A DNA stretch of 64,000 nt from Maylandia zebra (Eukaryota; Chordata; Actinopteri; Cichliformes; Cichlidae), in contig NC_135188.1 in assembly GCF_041146795.1 (NCBI RefSeq), positions 308,501 to 372,500 of the forward strand, read 5' to 3'. Each line of letters opens with the position of its first letter. Position 1 is the first letter of the stretch. Below the pieces are notes generated by a model that saw only the letters and a program-made list of their open reading frames with translations, made no database searches and had not been told where the DNA came from. Shown here in pieces: positions 35,830-49,361 of the stretch. The position numbers were made by a program, and so were the translations under genes.

Positions 35830-37311
35830 TTATATTTTATTTTTCCGTACGTTTTTTGAAAGCCTACTCCTTCAAAACCGTTCAACTTAGAAAAACCATT
35901 CAAACATCGTTAGATTCCTATTATTTTGGACATGACTGCTTCTATTTTTCTCATTTTTAACATTTATATTTTTAATTTTATTCAACTTTATTCAACAAAA
36001 ATTTATAATGTATTTCAATGGGGAGACCCTTCAAATCCTCATTCAACTTACTCATTTTTAAACTCTTACTACTTCCACATACATTGACATAGAGCCACCA
36101 TTCAAACTTTAAAACGAAGACAAGACATTCAACTATTCAACTTGTATTTATCTTTTCAATATCTATTATACTTTTTCTTCAGTTCCAGTTTAAGTTTCAT
36201 GATGTTTTTTCACCCGTTTCAGAGTTTATAATGGGTGTGTATGGGACGGAATGTTGGGGCTAGAGTGAGGCAGCTCAACTGCTAGAGTGAGAGGAGCAAA
36301 AAAATTAATCTTAAAATCTTTTTTAAAACTGCTGCTGTGTCCGCAGCGTTTGCTCTACAGGTATGATTTTACCCTCAAAACGTAGGCATCGCTGTCCTCT
36401 TTCATCCAATGTGTTTACTATTGTACTAGGTGTTATGGTTCTTTCATAAATGTCACCAATGCACAGCCTCCTCCCTCCAACTCTTCCATAGACTCTAATG
36501 TTAAATTGGCTCAGAAGGTTGGTTTGAAAATCAGAAGAGCATGGTGTCTTTCCACTGTCACCACGTCCATATAATAAACTCCACAGACATGAAAACTGAG
36601 AATTTGGTAGACTAGACATTGCTGTCGCTCACCGTGAAAGAATTTTGTCAATACGACTTTTACTTTTCATTTGGGAACGATTTGTTTCGGCCTGACTTTT
36701 CTGTTCATTTTAAGCAGCAAAAGTGAGGTGCATGTCTGTGTACGTGTGTATGGAGCCATTGGGTGCGGTCACTATAGCAACCAGGCTCACACCTGCCTGC
36801 TTAACGAGCTCTGCCTGCCACTCTGCCAAGATTCATCTTAAACACTTCTCTTTCAACTGCTGCTGTGTCCACAGTGTTAAAGCCATCATTTTACCCTCAA
36901 AACGTCGCCATCGTTGTTCTTTTTCCAACATCTTGTCTTTCAAAGCTCAGAGATGTAAACTTTTTAAACTGTGTGGGTCCAAGTGGAGGGATCACATTTT
37001 AGTTATTCAGTGATTCAAAGAATATGACCTTTTAATATTCTTTCAGATGTTTTCTGACTCTAAATGTTCTTTTCTCATTTCTTAGGTTTTTCTAATTTAC
37101 AATTAAAACATTTTCAGCTTTTTTCCAACTTCTTCTTCTGTGTAACCTTCAGCTTTTAGCAGTTCAGCACTTTTGTTTTCAGGTTAAATTCGGGTTTTTT
37201 TTTTATCTCATTCAAGATTTTTAACTTAAATTCAGTAATTAATTCATTTCAGTGCATACATTCAGATTCAAGCATTCACACTGCAGTTTCTTCAGAAAAT
37301 GCACTTTCTAG
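35830..37311 (+). repeat. B-type ~1.5-kb repeat unit, last of the array
   Basis: Partner of 21293-22789, ending in CTAG at 37308-37311, directly before piggyBac-related DNA. Confidence 0.75.
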
Positions 37312-37606
37312 TTGAAATTATGACCTTTGTGTTGTTAGGGTCGGTTTCGACCCAGGTATAATATTATGAGTATAAAGCAATAATTAAAGCCAAAACTGAA
37401 ATCATAAGTGCACTGTCAGCTAAAACACTTACAGCAAGCGCCTCTCCTAATCATATGAGCTTTAGGGGATTCTTATTTTGCATGTTCTTTGCAGTATACC
37501 TGCAAAAAAACAAAACAAAATAAACACGGGCATGTGAGGTGAATTCACTATTTGAGTGGCCATTTGACTTCCAGAGTGCACATTTACAATTTGCAGCATA
37601 CAAAAA
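37312..37606 (+). other. Probable 5' non-coding part of a piggyBac element
   Basis: It contains a perfect 6-bp-stem hairpin GGGTCG-GTTT-CGACCC (37338-37353) within 40 bp of the preceding repeat end. Such hairpins often lie near the ends of fish piggyBac-like elements, as far as I recall. A TTAA boundary was not found with certainty. Confidence 0.4.
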
Positions 37607-38050
37607 ATGGGAAGAAGATTCACAGTGAGCTAAGTTCTGGATCATATTTTTGGTGAAAATGAAGGAGAGGAACCAAAGCAGCATAGCGATTCAGATTGGC
37701 AGGTTCCTAAGGAGGAAGACAATGTGGACTATCATCCAGAAGACACAGACACATCTGATCAGAGGTGGAGGTCGCTGGTGCTGAAGCTACTCCTGCTGAA
37801 ACATTCAAGTCCAAAAATGGTAAGATCTTTTGGAGCTCAGTACCTCATGATGTACATGGCAGGGCAGCTGCTGCAAATGTCATCCAAATGACCCCTGGAA
37901 TCACAAGGTTTGCTCTGACCAAAGTCAGTGACATCAAGAGATGTTTTGAGATATTTATGCCATTGTTACTAGAAAGAATCATCATTACTATGATAAACCT
38001 TGAAGGAAAAAAAAGTCCATGGCGACATGATGAGGAATACCTGGATGCTC
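37607..38050 (+). pseudogene. piggyBac-like transposase, N-terminal fragment, broken
   Basis: From the ATG at 37607 the reading frame shows a short basic start, an in-frame TAA (37631-37633), then an acidic stretch with SDSDWQVP. A frameshift near 37760 leads into a segment with KSKNGKIFWSS, RAAAANVIQMTPG and INLEG. This order is typical of the N-terminal half of PGBD/piggyBac transposases (DDE_Tnp_1_7), which cut and paste at TTAA. The rest, including the catalytic aspartates, is absent, because the satellite begins at about 38051. Stop, frameshift and truncation make it non-functional. Confidence 0.8.
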
Positions 38051-41000
38051 TGAACATTACGGAATTCCGAACATTCCGGAACCTTGGTGCATAACGGAAT
38101 TCTGAACATTCCGGAATTCCAAACATTCCAGAACCTTGGTGCATTCCAGAACCTTGGTGCATTCCGGAACTCTGAACATTCCGGAATTCCGAACATTCCG
38201 GAACCTTGGTGCATTCCGGAACTCCGAACATTCCGGAACCTTGGTGCATTCCGGAACTCTGAACATTCCGGAATTCCGAACATTCCGGAACCTTGGTGCA
38301 TTCCGGAACTCTGAACATTCCGGAATTCCGAACATTCCAGAACCTTGGTGCATTCCGGAACTCTGAACATTCTGGAATTCCAAACATTCCGGAACCTTGG
38401 TGCATTCCGGAACTCTGAACATTCCGGACCTTGGTACATCCCGGAATTCCGAACATTCCGGAACCTTGGTGTATTCCGGAACTCTGAACATTCCGGAACC
38501 TTGGTGTATTCCGGAACTCTGAACATTCCGGAATTCCGAACATTCCGGAACCTTGGTGCATTCCGGAACTCCGAACATTCCGGAACCTTGGTGCATTCCG
38601 GAACTCTGAACATTCCGGAATTCCGAACATTCCGGAACCTTGGTGCATTCCGGAACTCTGAACATTCCGGAATTCCGAACATTCCGGAACCTTGGTGCAT
38701 TCCGGAACTCTGAACATTCCGGAATTCCGAACATTCCAGAACCTTGGTGCATTCCGGAACTCTGAACATTCTGGAATTCCAAACATTCCGGAACCTTGGT
38801 GCATTCCGGAACTCTGAACATTCCGGACCTTGGTACATCCCGGAATTCCGAACATTCCGGAACCTTGGTGTATTCCGGAACTCTGAACATTCCGGAACCT
38901 TGGTGTATTCCGGAACTCTGAACATTCCGGAATTCCGAACATTCCGGAACCTTGGTGCATTCCGGAACTCCGAACATTCCGGAACCTTGGTGCATTCCGG
39001 AACTCTGAACATTCCGGAATTCCGAACATTCCTGAACCTTGGTGCATTCCGGAACTCTGAACATTCCGGAACCTTGGTACATCCCGGAATTCCGAACATT
39101 CCGGAACCTTGGTGTATTCCGGAACTCTGAACATTCCGGAACCTTTGTGCATTCCGGAATTCTGAACATTCCGGAACCTTGGTGGATTCCGGAACTCTGA
39201 ACATTCCGGAACTCTGAACATTCCGGAACCTTGGTGCATTTCGGAAATCTGAACATTCCGGAATTCCAAACATTCCGGAACCTTGGTGCATTCCGGAACC
39301 TTGGTGCATTCCGGAACTCTGAACATTCCGGAACTCCGAACATTCCGGAACCTTGGTGCATTCCGGAACCTTGGTGCATTCCGGAACTCTGAACATTCCG
39401 GAATTCCAAACATTCCGGAACCTTGGTGCATTCCGGAACCTTAGTACATTCCGGAATTCCGAACATTCCGGAACCTTGGTGCATTCCGGAACTCTGAACA
39501 TTCTGAAACTCTGAACATTCCGGAACCTTGGTGCATTCCGGAACTCTGAACATTACGGAACCTTGGTGCATTCCGGAACTCTGAACATTCCGGAACCTTG
39601 GTGAATTCCGGAACTCTGAACATTCCGGAATTCCGAACATTCCGGAACCTTGGTGCATTCCGGAACTCTGAACATTCCGGAATTCCGAACATTCCGGAAC
39701 CTTGGTGCATTCCGGAACTCTGAACATTTCGGAACCTTGTAACATTCCGGAATTCCGAACATTCCGGAACCTTGGTGCATTCCGGAACTCTGAACATTCC
39801 GGAATTCCGAACATTCCGGAACCTTGGTGCATTCCTGAACTCCGAACATTCCGGAACCTTGGTGGATTCCGGAACTCTTAACATTCCGGAACCTTGGTGC
39901 ATTCCGGAATTCCGAACATTCCGGAACCTTGGTGCATTCCGGAATTCCGAACATTCCGGAACCTTGGTGCATTCCGGAACTCTGAACATTCCGGAAACTT
40001 GGTGCATTCCGGAACTCTGAACATTCCGGAACCTTGGTGCATTCCGGAATTCTGAACATTCCGGAACCTTGGTGGATTCCGGAACTCTTAACATTCTGGA
40101 ACCTTGGTGGATTCCGGAACTCTGAACATTCCGGAACACTGAAAATTCCGGAACCTTGGTGCATTCCGGAAATCTGAACATTCCGGAATTCCAAACATTC
40201 CGGAACCTTGGTGCATTCCGGAACTCTGAACATTCCGGAACTCTTAACACTCCGGAACCTTGGTGCATTCCGGAACTCTGAACATTCCGGAACTCTGAAC
40301 ATTCCGGAACCTTGGTGCATTCCGGAACTCTGAACATTCCGGAATTCCGAACATTCCGGAACCTTGGTGCATTCCGGAACTCTGAACATTCCGGATTTCC
40401 GAAAATTCCGCAACCTTGGTGCATTCCGGAACTCTGAATTCCGGAACCTTGGTGCATTCCGGAACTCTGAACATTCCGGAACCTTGGTGCATTCCGGAAC
40501 CTTGGTGCATTCCGGAACTCTGAACATTCCGGAACCTTGGTACATTCCGGAATTCCGAACATTCCGGAACCTTGGTGCATTCCGGAACTCTGAACATTCC
40601 GGAACTCTGAACATTCCGGAATTCCGAACATTCCGAAACCTTGGTGCATTCTGGAACTCTGAACATTCCGGAACCTTGGTACATTCCGGAACTCTGAACA
40701 TTCCGGAACCTTGATGCATTCCGGAACTCTGAACATTCCGGAACTCTGAACATTCCGGAATTCTGAACATTCCGGAACCTTGGTGCATTCCGGAACTCTG
40801 AACATTCCGGAACCTTGGTGCATTCCGGAATTCTGAACATTCCGGAACCTTGGTGCATTCCGGAACCTTGGTGCATTCCGGAACTCTGAACATTCCGGAA
40901 TTCCGAAAATTCCGGAACCTTGGTGCATTCCGGAACTCTGAACATTCCGGAATTCTGAACATTCCGGAACCTTGATGCATTCCGGAACTCTGAACATTCC

Positions 41001-44000
41001 AGAACCTTGGTTCATTCCAGAATTCCGAACATTCCGGAACCTTGGTACATTCCGGAATTCCGAACATTCCGGAACCTTGGTGCATTCCGGAACTCTGAAC
41101 ATTCCGAACATTCCGGATCCTTGGTGTATTCCGGAACTCCAAACATTCCGGAACTCTGAACATTCCGGAACCTTGATGCATTCCGGAACTCTGAACATTC
41201 CAGAACCTTGGTTCATTCCAGAATTCCGAACATTCCGGAACCTTGGTACATTCCGGAATTCCGAACATTCCGGAACCTTGGTGCATTCCGGAACTCTGAA
41301 CATTCCGGAACTCTGGACATTCCAGAATTCCGAACATTCCGGAACCTTGGTGCATTCCGGAACTCTGAACATTCCGGAACTCTGAACATTCCGAACATTC
41401 CGGAACCTTGGTGCATTCCGGAATTCTGAACATTCCGGATCCTTGGTGTATTCCGGAACTCTGAACATTCCGGAATTCCGAACATTCCGGAACCTTGGTG
41501 CATTCCGGAACCTTGGTGCATTCCGGAATTCCGAACATTCCGGAACCTTGGTGCATTCCGGAACCTTTGTGCATTCCGGAACCTTGGTGCATTCCGGAAC
41601 TCTGAAAATTCCGGAATTCCGAACATTCCGGAATTCCGAACATTCCGGAACTTTGGTGCATTCCGGAATTCCGAACATTCCGGAATTCCAAACATTCCGG
41701 AACCTTGGTGCATTCCGGAACTCTGAACATTCCGGAATTCCGAACATTCCGGAACCTTGGTGCATTCCGGAACTCTGAATTCCGGAACCTTTGTGCATTC
41801 CGGAACCTTGGTGCAATCCGGAACTCTGAACATTCCGGAATTCCGAACATTCCGGAACCTTGGTGCATTCCGGAACTCTGAACATTCCGGAACTCTGAAC
41901 ATTCCGGAATTCTGAACATTCCGGAACCTTGGTGCATTCCGGAACTCTGAACATTCCGGAACCTTGGTACATTCCGGAATTCCGAACATTCCGGAACCTT
42001 GGTGCATTCCGGAACTCTGAACATTCCGGAATTCCGAACATTCCGAAACCTTGGTGCATTCTGGAACTCTGAACATTCCGGAACTCTGAACATTCCGGAA
42101 CCTTTGTGCATTCCGGAACCTTGGTGCATTCCGGAACTCTGAACATTCCGGAATTCCGAACATTCCGGAACCTTGGTGCATTCCGGAACTCTGAACATTC
42201 CGGAACCTTGGTGCATTCCGGAACTCTGAACATTCCGGAACTCTGAACATTCCGGAATTCTGAAAATTCCGGAACCTTGCTGCATTCCGGAACCTTTGTG
42301 CATTCCGGAACCTTGGTGCATTCCGGAACTCTGAATTCCGGAACCTTGGTGCAATCCGGAACTCTGAACATTCCGGAACTCTGAACATTCCGGAATTCTG
42401 AACATTCCGGAACCTTGGTGCATTCCGGAACTCTGAACATTCCGGAACCTTGGTACATTCCGGAATTCCGAACATTCCGAAACCTTGGTGCATTCTGGAA
42501 CTCTGAACATTCCGGAACCTTGGTACATTCCGGAACTCTGAACATTCCGGAACCTTGATGCATTCCGGAACTCTGAACATTCCGGAACTCTGAACATTCC
42601 GGAATTCTGAACATTCCGGAACCTTGGTGCATTCCGGAACTCTGAACATTCCGGAACCTTGGTGCATTCCGGAATTCTGAACATTCCGGAACCTTGGTGC
42701 ATTCCGGAACCTTGGTGCATTCCGGAACTCTGAACATTCCGGAATTCCGAAAATTCCGGAACCTTGGTGCATTCCGGAACTCCAAACATTCCGGAACTCT
42801 GAACATTCCGGAACCTTGATGCATTCCGGAACTCTGAACATTCCAGAACCTTGGTTCATTCCAGAATTCCGAACATTCCGGAACCTTGGTACATTCCGGA
42901 ATTCCGAACATTCCGGAACCTTGGTGCATTCCGGAACTCTGAACATTCCGAACATTCCGGATCCTTGGTGTATTCCGGAACTCCAAACATTCCGGAACTC
43001 TGAACATTCCGGAACCTTGATGCATTCCGGAACTCTGAACATTCCAGAACCTTGGTTCATTCCAGAACATTCCGGAATTCCGAACATTCCGGAACCTTGG
43101 TGCATTCCGGAACTCTGAACATTCCGGAATTCCGAACATTCCGGAACATTGGTGCATTCCGGAACTCTGAACATTCCGGAATTCCGAACATTCCGGAACC
43201 TTGGTGCATTCCGGAACTCTGAACATTCCAGAACCTTGGTTCATTCCGGAATTCCGAACATTCCGGAACCTTGGTACATTCCGGAATTCCGAACATTCCG
43301 GAACCTTGGTGCATTCCGGAACTCTGAACATTCCGGAACTCTGGACATTCCAGAATTCAAAACATTCCGGAACCTTGGTGCATTCCGGAACTCTGAACAT
43401 TCCGGAACTCTGAACATTCCGAACATTTCGGAACCTTGGTGCATTCCGGAATTCCGAACATTCCGGATCCTTGGTGTATTCCGGAACTCTGAACATTCCG
43501 GAACTCTGAACATTCCGAACATTCCGGAACCTTGGTGCATTCCGGAACTCTTAACATTCCGGAACCTTGGTGCATTCCGGAACTCTGAACATTCCGGAAC
43601 TCTGAACATTCCGGAACCTTTGTGCATTCCGGAACCTTGGTGCATTCCGGAACTCTGAACATTCCAGAACCTTGGTTCATTCCAGAATTCCGAACATTCC
43701 GGAACCTTGGTACATTCCGGAATTCCGAACATTCCGGAACCTTGGTGCATTCCGGAACTCTGAACATTCCGGAACTCTGGACATTCCAGAATTCCGAACA
43801 TTCCGGAACCTTGGTGCATTCCGGAACTCTGAACATTCCGGAACTCTGAACATTCCGAACATTCCGGAACCTTGGTGCATTCCGGAATTCCGAACATTCC
43901 GCATCCTTGGTGTATTCCGGAACTCTGAACATTCCGGAATTCCGAACATTCCGGAACCTTGGTGCATTCCGGAACCTTGGTGCATTCCGGAATTCCGAAC

Positions 44001-47000
44001 ATTCCGGAACCTTGGTGCATTCCGGAACTCTTAACATTCCGGAACCTTGGTGCATTCCGGAACTCTGAACATTCCGGAACTCTGAACATTCCGGAACCTT
44101 TGTGCATTCCGGAACCTTGGTGCATTCCGGAACTCTGAACATTCCGGAATTCCGAAAATTCCGGAACCTTGGTGCATTCCGGAACTCCAAACATTCCGGA
44201 ACTTTGAACATTCCGGAACCTTGGTGCATTCCGGAACTCTGAACATTCCGGAACTCTGAACATTCCGAACATTCCGGAACCTTGGTGCATTCCGGAATTC
44301 CGAACATTCCGCATCCTTGGTGTATTCCGGAACTCTGAACATTCCGGAATTCCGAACATTCCGGAACCTTGGTGCATTCCGGAACCTTGGTGCATTCCGG
44401 AATTCCGAACATTCCGGAACCTTGGTGCATTCCGGAACTCTTAACATTCCGGAACCTTGGTGCATTCCGGAACTCTGAACATTCCGGAACTCTGAACATT
44501 CCGGAACCTTTGTGCATTCCGGAACCTTGGTGCATTCCGGAACTCTGAACATTCCGGAATTCCGAAAATTCCGGAACCTTGGTGCATTCCGGAACTCCAA
44601 ACATTCCGGAACTTTGAACATTCCGGAACCTTGATGCATTCCGGAACTCTGAACATTCCAGAACCTTGGTTCATTCCGGAATTCCGAACATTCCGGAACC
44701 TTGGTGCATTCCGGAATTCCGAACATTCCGGAACCTTGGTGCATTCCGGAACTCTGAACATTCCGGAACTCTGGACATTCCAGAATTCCGAACATTCCGG
44801 AACCTTGGTGCATTCCGGAACTCTGAACATTCCGGAACTCTGAACATTCTGAACATTCCGGAACCTTGGTGCATTCCGGAATTCTGAACATTCCGGATCC
44901 TTGGTGTATTCCGGAACTCTGAACATTCCGGAATTCCGAACATTCCGGAACCTTGGTGCATTCCGGAACCTTGGTGCATTCCGGAATTCCGAACATTCCG
45001 GAACCTTGGTGCATTCCGGAACCTTTGTGCATTCCGGAACCTTGGTGCATTCCGGAACTCTGAAAATTCCGGAATTCCGAACATTCCGGAATTCCGAACA
45101 TTCCGGAACTTTGGTGCATTCCGGAATTCTGAACATTCCGGAATTCCAAACATTCCGGAACCTTGGTGCATTCCGGAACTCTGAACATTCCGGAATTCCG
45201 AACATTCCGGAACCTTGGTGCATTCCGGAACTCTGAATTCCGGAACCTTTGTGCATTCCGGAACCTTGGTGCAATCCGGAACTCTGAACATTCCGGAATT
45301 CCGAACATTCCGGAACCTTGGTGCATTCCGGAACTCTGAACATTCCGGAACTCTGAACATTCCGGAATTCTGAACATTCCGGAACCTTGGTGCATTCCGG
45401 AACTCTGAACATTCCGGAACCTTGGTACATTCCGGAATTCCGAACATTCCGGAACCTTGGTGCATTCCGGAACTCTGAACATTCCGGAACTCTGAACATT
45501 CCGGAATTCCGAACATTCCGGAACCTTGGTGCATTCCGGAACCTTGGTGCATTCCGGAATTCCGAACATTCCGGAACCTTGGTGCATTCCGGAACTCTTA
45601 ACATTCCGGAACCTTGGTGCATTCCGGAACTCTGAACATTCCGGAACTCTGAACATTCCGGAACCTTTGTGCATTCCGGAACCTTGGTGCATTCCGGAAC
45701 TCTGAACATTCCGGAATTCCGAAAATTCCGGAACCTTGGTGCATTCCGGAACTCCAAACATTCCGGAACTTTGAACATTCCGGAACCTTGGTGCATTCCG
45801 GAACTCTGAACATTCCGGAACTCTGAACATTCCGAACATTCCGGAACCTTGGTGCATTCCGGAATTCCGAACATTCCGCATCCTTGGTGTATTCCGGAAC
45901 TCTGAACATTCCGGAATTCCGAACATTCCGGAACCTTGGTGCATTCCGGAACCTTGGTGCATTCCGGAATTCCGAACATTCCGGAACCTTGGTGCATTCC
46001 GGAACTCTTAACATTCCGGAACCTTGGTGCATTCCGGAACTCTGAACATTCCGGAACTCTGAACATTCCGGAACCTTTGTGCATTCCGGAACCTTGGTGC
46101 ATTCCGGAACTCTGAACATTCCGGAATTCCGAAAATTCCGGAACCTTGGTGCATTCCGGAACTCCAAACATTCCGGAACTTTGAACATTCCGGAACCTTG
46201 ATGCATTCCGGAACTCTGAACATTCCAGAACCTTGGTTCATTCCGGAATTCCGAACATTCCGGAACCTTGGTGCATTCCGGAATTCCGAACATTCCGGAA
46301 CCTTGGTGCATTCCGGAACTCTGAACATTCCGGAACTCTGGACATTCCAGAATTCCGAACATTCCGGAACCTTGGTGCATTCCGGAACTCTGAACATTCC
46401 GGAACTCTGAACATTCTGAACATTCCGGAACCTTGGTGCATTCCGGAATTCTGAACATTCCGGATCCTTGGTGTATTCCGGAACTCTGAACATTCCGGAA
46501 TTCCGAACATTCCGGAACCTTGGTGCATTCCGGAACCTTGGTGCATTCCGGAATTCCGAACATTCCGGAACCTTGGTGCATTCCGGAACCTTTGTGCATT
46601 CCGGAACCTTGGTGCATTCCGGAACTCTGAAAATTCCGGAATTCCGAACATTCCGGAATTCCGAACATTCCGGAACTTTGGTGCATTCCGGAATTCTGAA
46701 CATTCCGGAATTCCAAACATTCCGGAACCTTGGTGCATTCCGGAACTCTGAACATTCCGGAATTCCGAACATTCCGGAACCTTGGTGCATTCCGGAACTC
46801 TGAATTCCGGAACCTTTGTGCATTCCGGAACCTTGGTGCAATCCGGAACTCTGAACATTCCGGAATTCCGAACATTCCGGAACCTTGGTGCATTCCGGAA
46901 CTCTGAACATTCCGGAACTCTGAACATTCCGGAATTCTGAACATTCCGGAACCTTGGTGCATTCCGGAACTCTGAACATTCCGGAACCTTGGTACATTCC

Positions 47001-48517
47001 GGAATTCCGAACATTCCGGAACCTTGGTGCATTCCGGAACTCTGAACATTCCGGAACTCTGAACATTCCGGAATTCCGAACATTCCGAAACCTTGGTGCA
47101 TTCTGGAACTCTGAACATTCCGGAACTCTGAACATTCCGGAACCTTTGTGCATTCCGGAACCTTGGTGCATTCCGGAACTCTGAACATTCCGGAATTCCG
47201 AACATTCCGGAACCTTGGTGCATTCCGGAACTCTGAACATTCCGGAACCTTGGTGCATTCCGGAACTCTGAACATTCCGGAACTCTGAACATTCCGGAAT
47301 TCTGAAAATTCCGGAACCTTGCTGCATTCCGGAACTCTGAATTCCGGAACCTTTGTGCATTCCGGAACCTTGGTGCATTCCGGAACTCTGAATTCCGGAA
47401 CCTTGGTGCAATCCGGAACTCTGAACATTCCGGAATTCCGAACATTCCGGAACCTTGGTGCATTCCGGAACTCTGAACATTCCGGAACTCTGAACATTCC
47501 GGAATTCTGAACATTCCGGAACCTTGGTGCATTCCGGAACTCTGAACATTCCGGAACCTTGGTACATTCCGGAATTCCGAACATTCCGGAACCTTGGTGC
47601 ATTCCGGAACTCTGAACATTCCGGAACTCTGAACATTCCGGAATTCCGAACATTCCGAAACCTTGGTGCATTTTGGAACTCTGAACATTCCGGAACCTTG
47701 GTACATTCCGGAACTCTGAACATTCCGGAACCTTGATGCATTCCGGAACTCTGAACATTCCGGAACTCTGAACATTCCGGAATTCTGAACATTCCGGAAC
47801 CTTGGTGCATTCCGGAACTCTGAACATTCCGGAACCTTGGTGCATTCCGGAATTCTGAACATTCCGGAACCTTGGTGCATTCCGGAACCTTGGTGCATTC
47901 CGGAACTCTGAACATTCCGGAATTCCGAAAATTCCGGAACCTTGATGAATTCCGGAACTCTGAACATTCCAGAACCTTGGTTCATTCCAGAATTCCGAAC
48001 ATTCCGGAACCTTGGTACATTCCGGAATTCCGAACATTCCGGAACCTTGGTGCATTCCGGAACTCTGAACATTCCGAACATTCCGGATCCTTGGTGTATT
48101 CCGGAACTCCAAACATTCCGGAACTCTGAACATTCCGGAACCTTGATGCATTCCGGAACTCTGAACATTCCAGAACCTTGGTTCATTCCAGAACATTCCA
48201 GAATTCCGAACATTCCGGAACCTTGGTGCATTCCGGAACTCTGAACATTCCGGAATTCCGAACATTCCGGAACATTGGTGCATTCCGGAACTCTGAACAT
48301 TCCGGAATTCCGAACATTCCGGAACCTTGTTGCATTCCGGAACCTTGGTGCATTCCGGAATTCTGAACATTCCGGAACCTTGGTGCATTCCGGAACTCTG
48401 AACATTCCAGAACCTTGGTTCATTCCGGAATTCCGAACATTCCGGAACCTTGGTACATTCCGGAATTCCGAACATTCTGGAACCTTGGTGCATTCCGGAA
48501 CTCTGAACATTCCGGAT
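38051..48517. repeat. 10.5-kb satellite of 17/18-bp units with higher-order structure
   Basis: Three subunits alternate: GGAACCTTGGTGCATTCC (18 bp), GGAACTCTGAACATTCC (17 bp) and GGAATTCCGAACATTCC (17 bp), giving common periods of 35 and 52 bp. Larger copies are visible: 399 bp (38345 with 38744), 410 bp (43871 with 44281), 1,567 bp (44631 with 46198; 44901 with 46468; 45387 with 46954) and 1,844 bp (40972 with 42816). Subunit junctions read ATTCCGGAA, so GAACATTCCGGAA, a perfect three-unit heat-shock element, recurs throughout. Long open frames on both strands (up to 1,351 codons on the minus strand) arise because the repeat has few stop codons; I do not regard them as genes. Confidence 0.97.
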
Positions 48518-48518
48518 T

Positions 48519-49361
48519 TGCCAAAAACACAATGCTCAGGGCAATCTACGACCAAAGCGAGGCCGGTTTCCTATACCGCCACACCCATTTCACACTATCC
48601 ACATGGATTTCATAGAACTAAATGAATCTTAATCCTCCAAGTATGCACTTGTGATAATAGATGTATTTTCCAAGTGGCCAGAAATATACCCAGTGAAAAA
48701 AGCAGATGCAATCTCAGTAGCAAAATGTTTGTGCAACCATTTCATTCCAACATATGGCATTCCGTCTCTGATAAGATCAGATAATGGTACACATTTTGTA
48801 AATGAAGAAATAAGTAAAGTTTCTGAAGCTTTAGGTTTCAGCATAAAACATCACTGTTCTTATCATCCACAAAGTGCAGGATTAGTCGAGAGAACTAACG
48901 GCACAATTAAACAGAGATTGAGGAAATGTATGGAGGAAACTAAAAAACCATGGCCTGAATGTCTAAGCTTAGTTAAGCTATGGATGAGAATAACTCAGGG
49001 AGCAGGTGGTCTAACACCATTTGAAATCATACATGGTAGACCATTCCCTCTCCCCATAACTAGTGAGCCAATTAATAAATCTATTGCCGAAACAACAATG
49101 GCAGAATGGATGACAAAACTGTTTGAGAATAAAGAAGTGATTTTGAACAATCAGCTGCCGTGTGATCCATCTCCAGTCTCTTGCAGGTTGAACCCCGGTG
49201 ATTGGATTCTGATTAAAGTCCCCCAGCGAAAAAATTGGAGTTCTCCACGGTGGGAGGGCCCCCATCAGGTGCTGCTTACTACACCAACAGCTTGCAAAAT
49301 CGCTGAAAAACCTTCGTGGATCCATCAAAGTCACGTGAAGAGAGTGTTTGCACCACAATAA
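48519..49361 (+). pseudogene. Endogenous retrovirus pol fragment: integrase, 5'-truncated
   Basis: The frame starts within the zinc-binding region right at the satellite edge. The catalytic core has Asp (48606, in HMDFIE), Asp (48780, in SDNGTHF) and Glu (48888, in LVERTN), with exact D-35-E spacing. The C-terminal domain carries the [10 protein letters not shown] motif common to gamma- and epsilon-type retroviruses and Gypsy relatives. One in-frame TAA (48630-48632) interrupts the core, and everything 5' (gag, protease, RT) is missing, so it cannot act. The integrase would join viral DNA to the host genome. Confidence 0.9.

Larger units (their letters stand above)
22854..37311. repeat. Large direct duplication, copy 2
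   Basis: This is the second copy of 1-22789. It starts at palindromes that begin with GTGTGGATGC and ends exactly at a CTAG that also ends smaller units inside the block. It lacks the Helentron coding segment of copy 1 and has gained a MITE at 34108-34810. After 37311 the sequence changes to piggyBac-related DNA. Confidence 0.93.

Noticed and set aside
38051-48517. Could be a CRISPR-like array
   Set aside because: Units are contiguous 17/18-mers without unique spacers, and the genome is eukaryotic.
38057-48555. Many long open frames in the satellite, up to 1,351 codons on the minus strand and over 100 on the plus strand
   Set aside because: They repeat the satellite unit (peptides such as FRVPECTKVPECSEF), overlap in several frames and exist because the unit has few stop codons. 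No start context or non-repeat domain is present.
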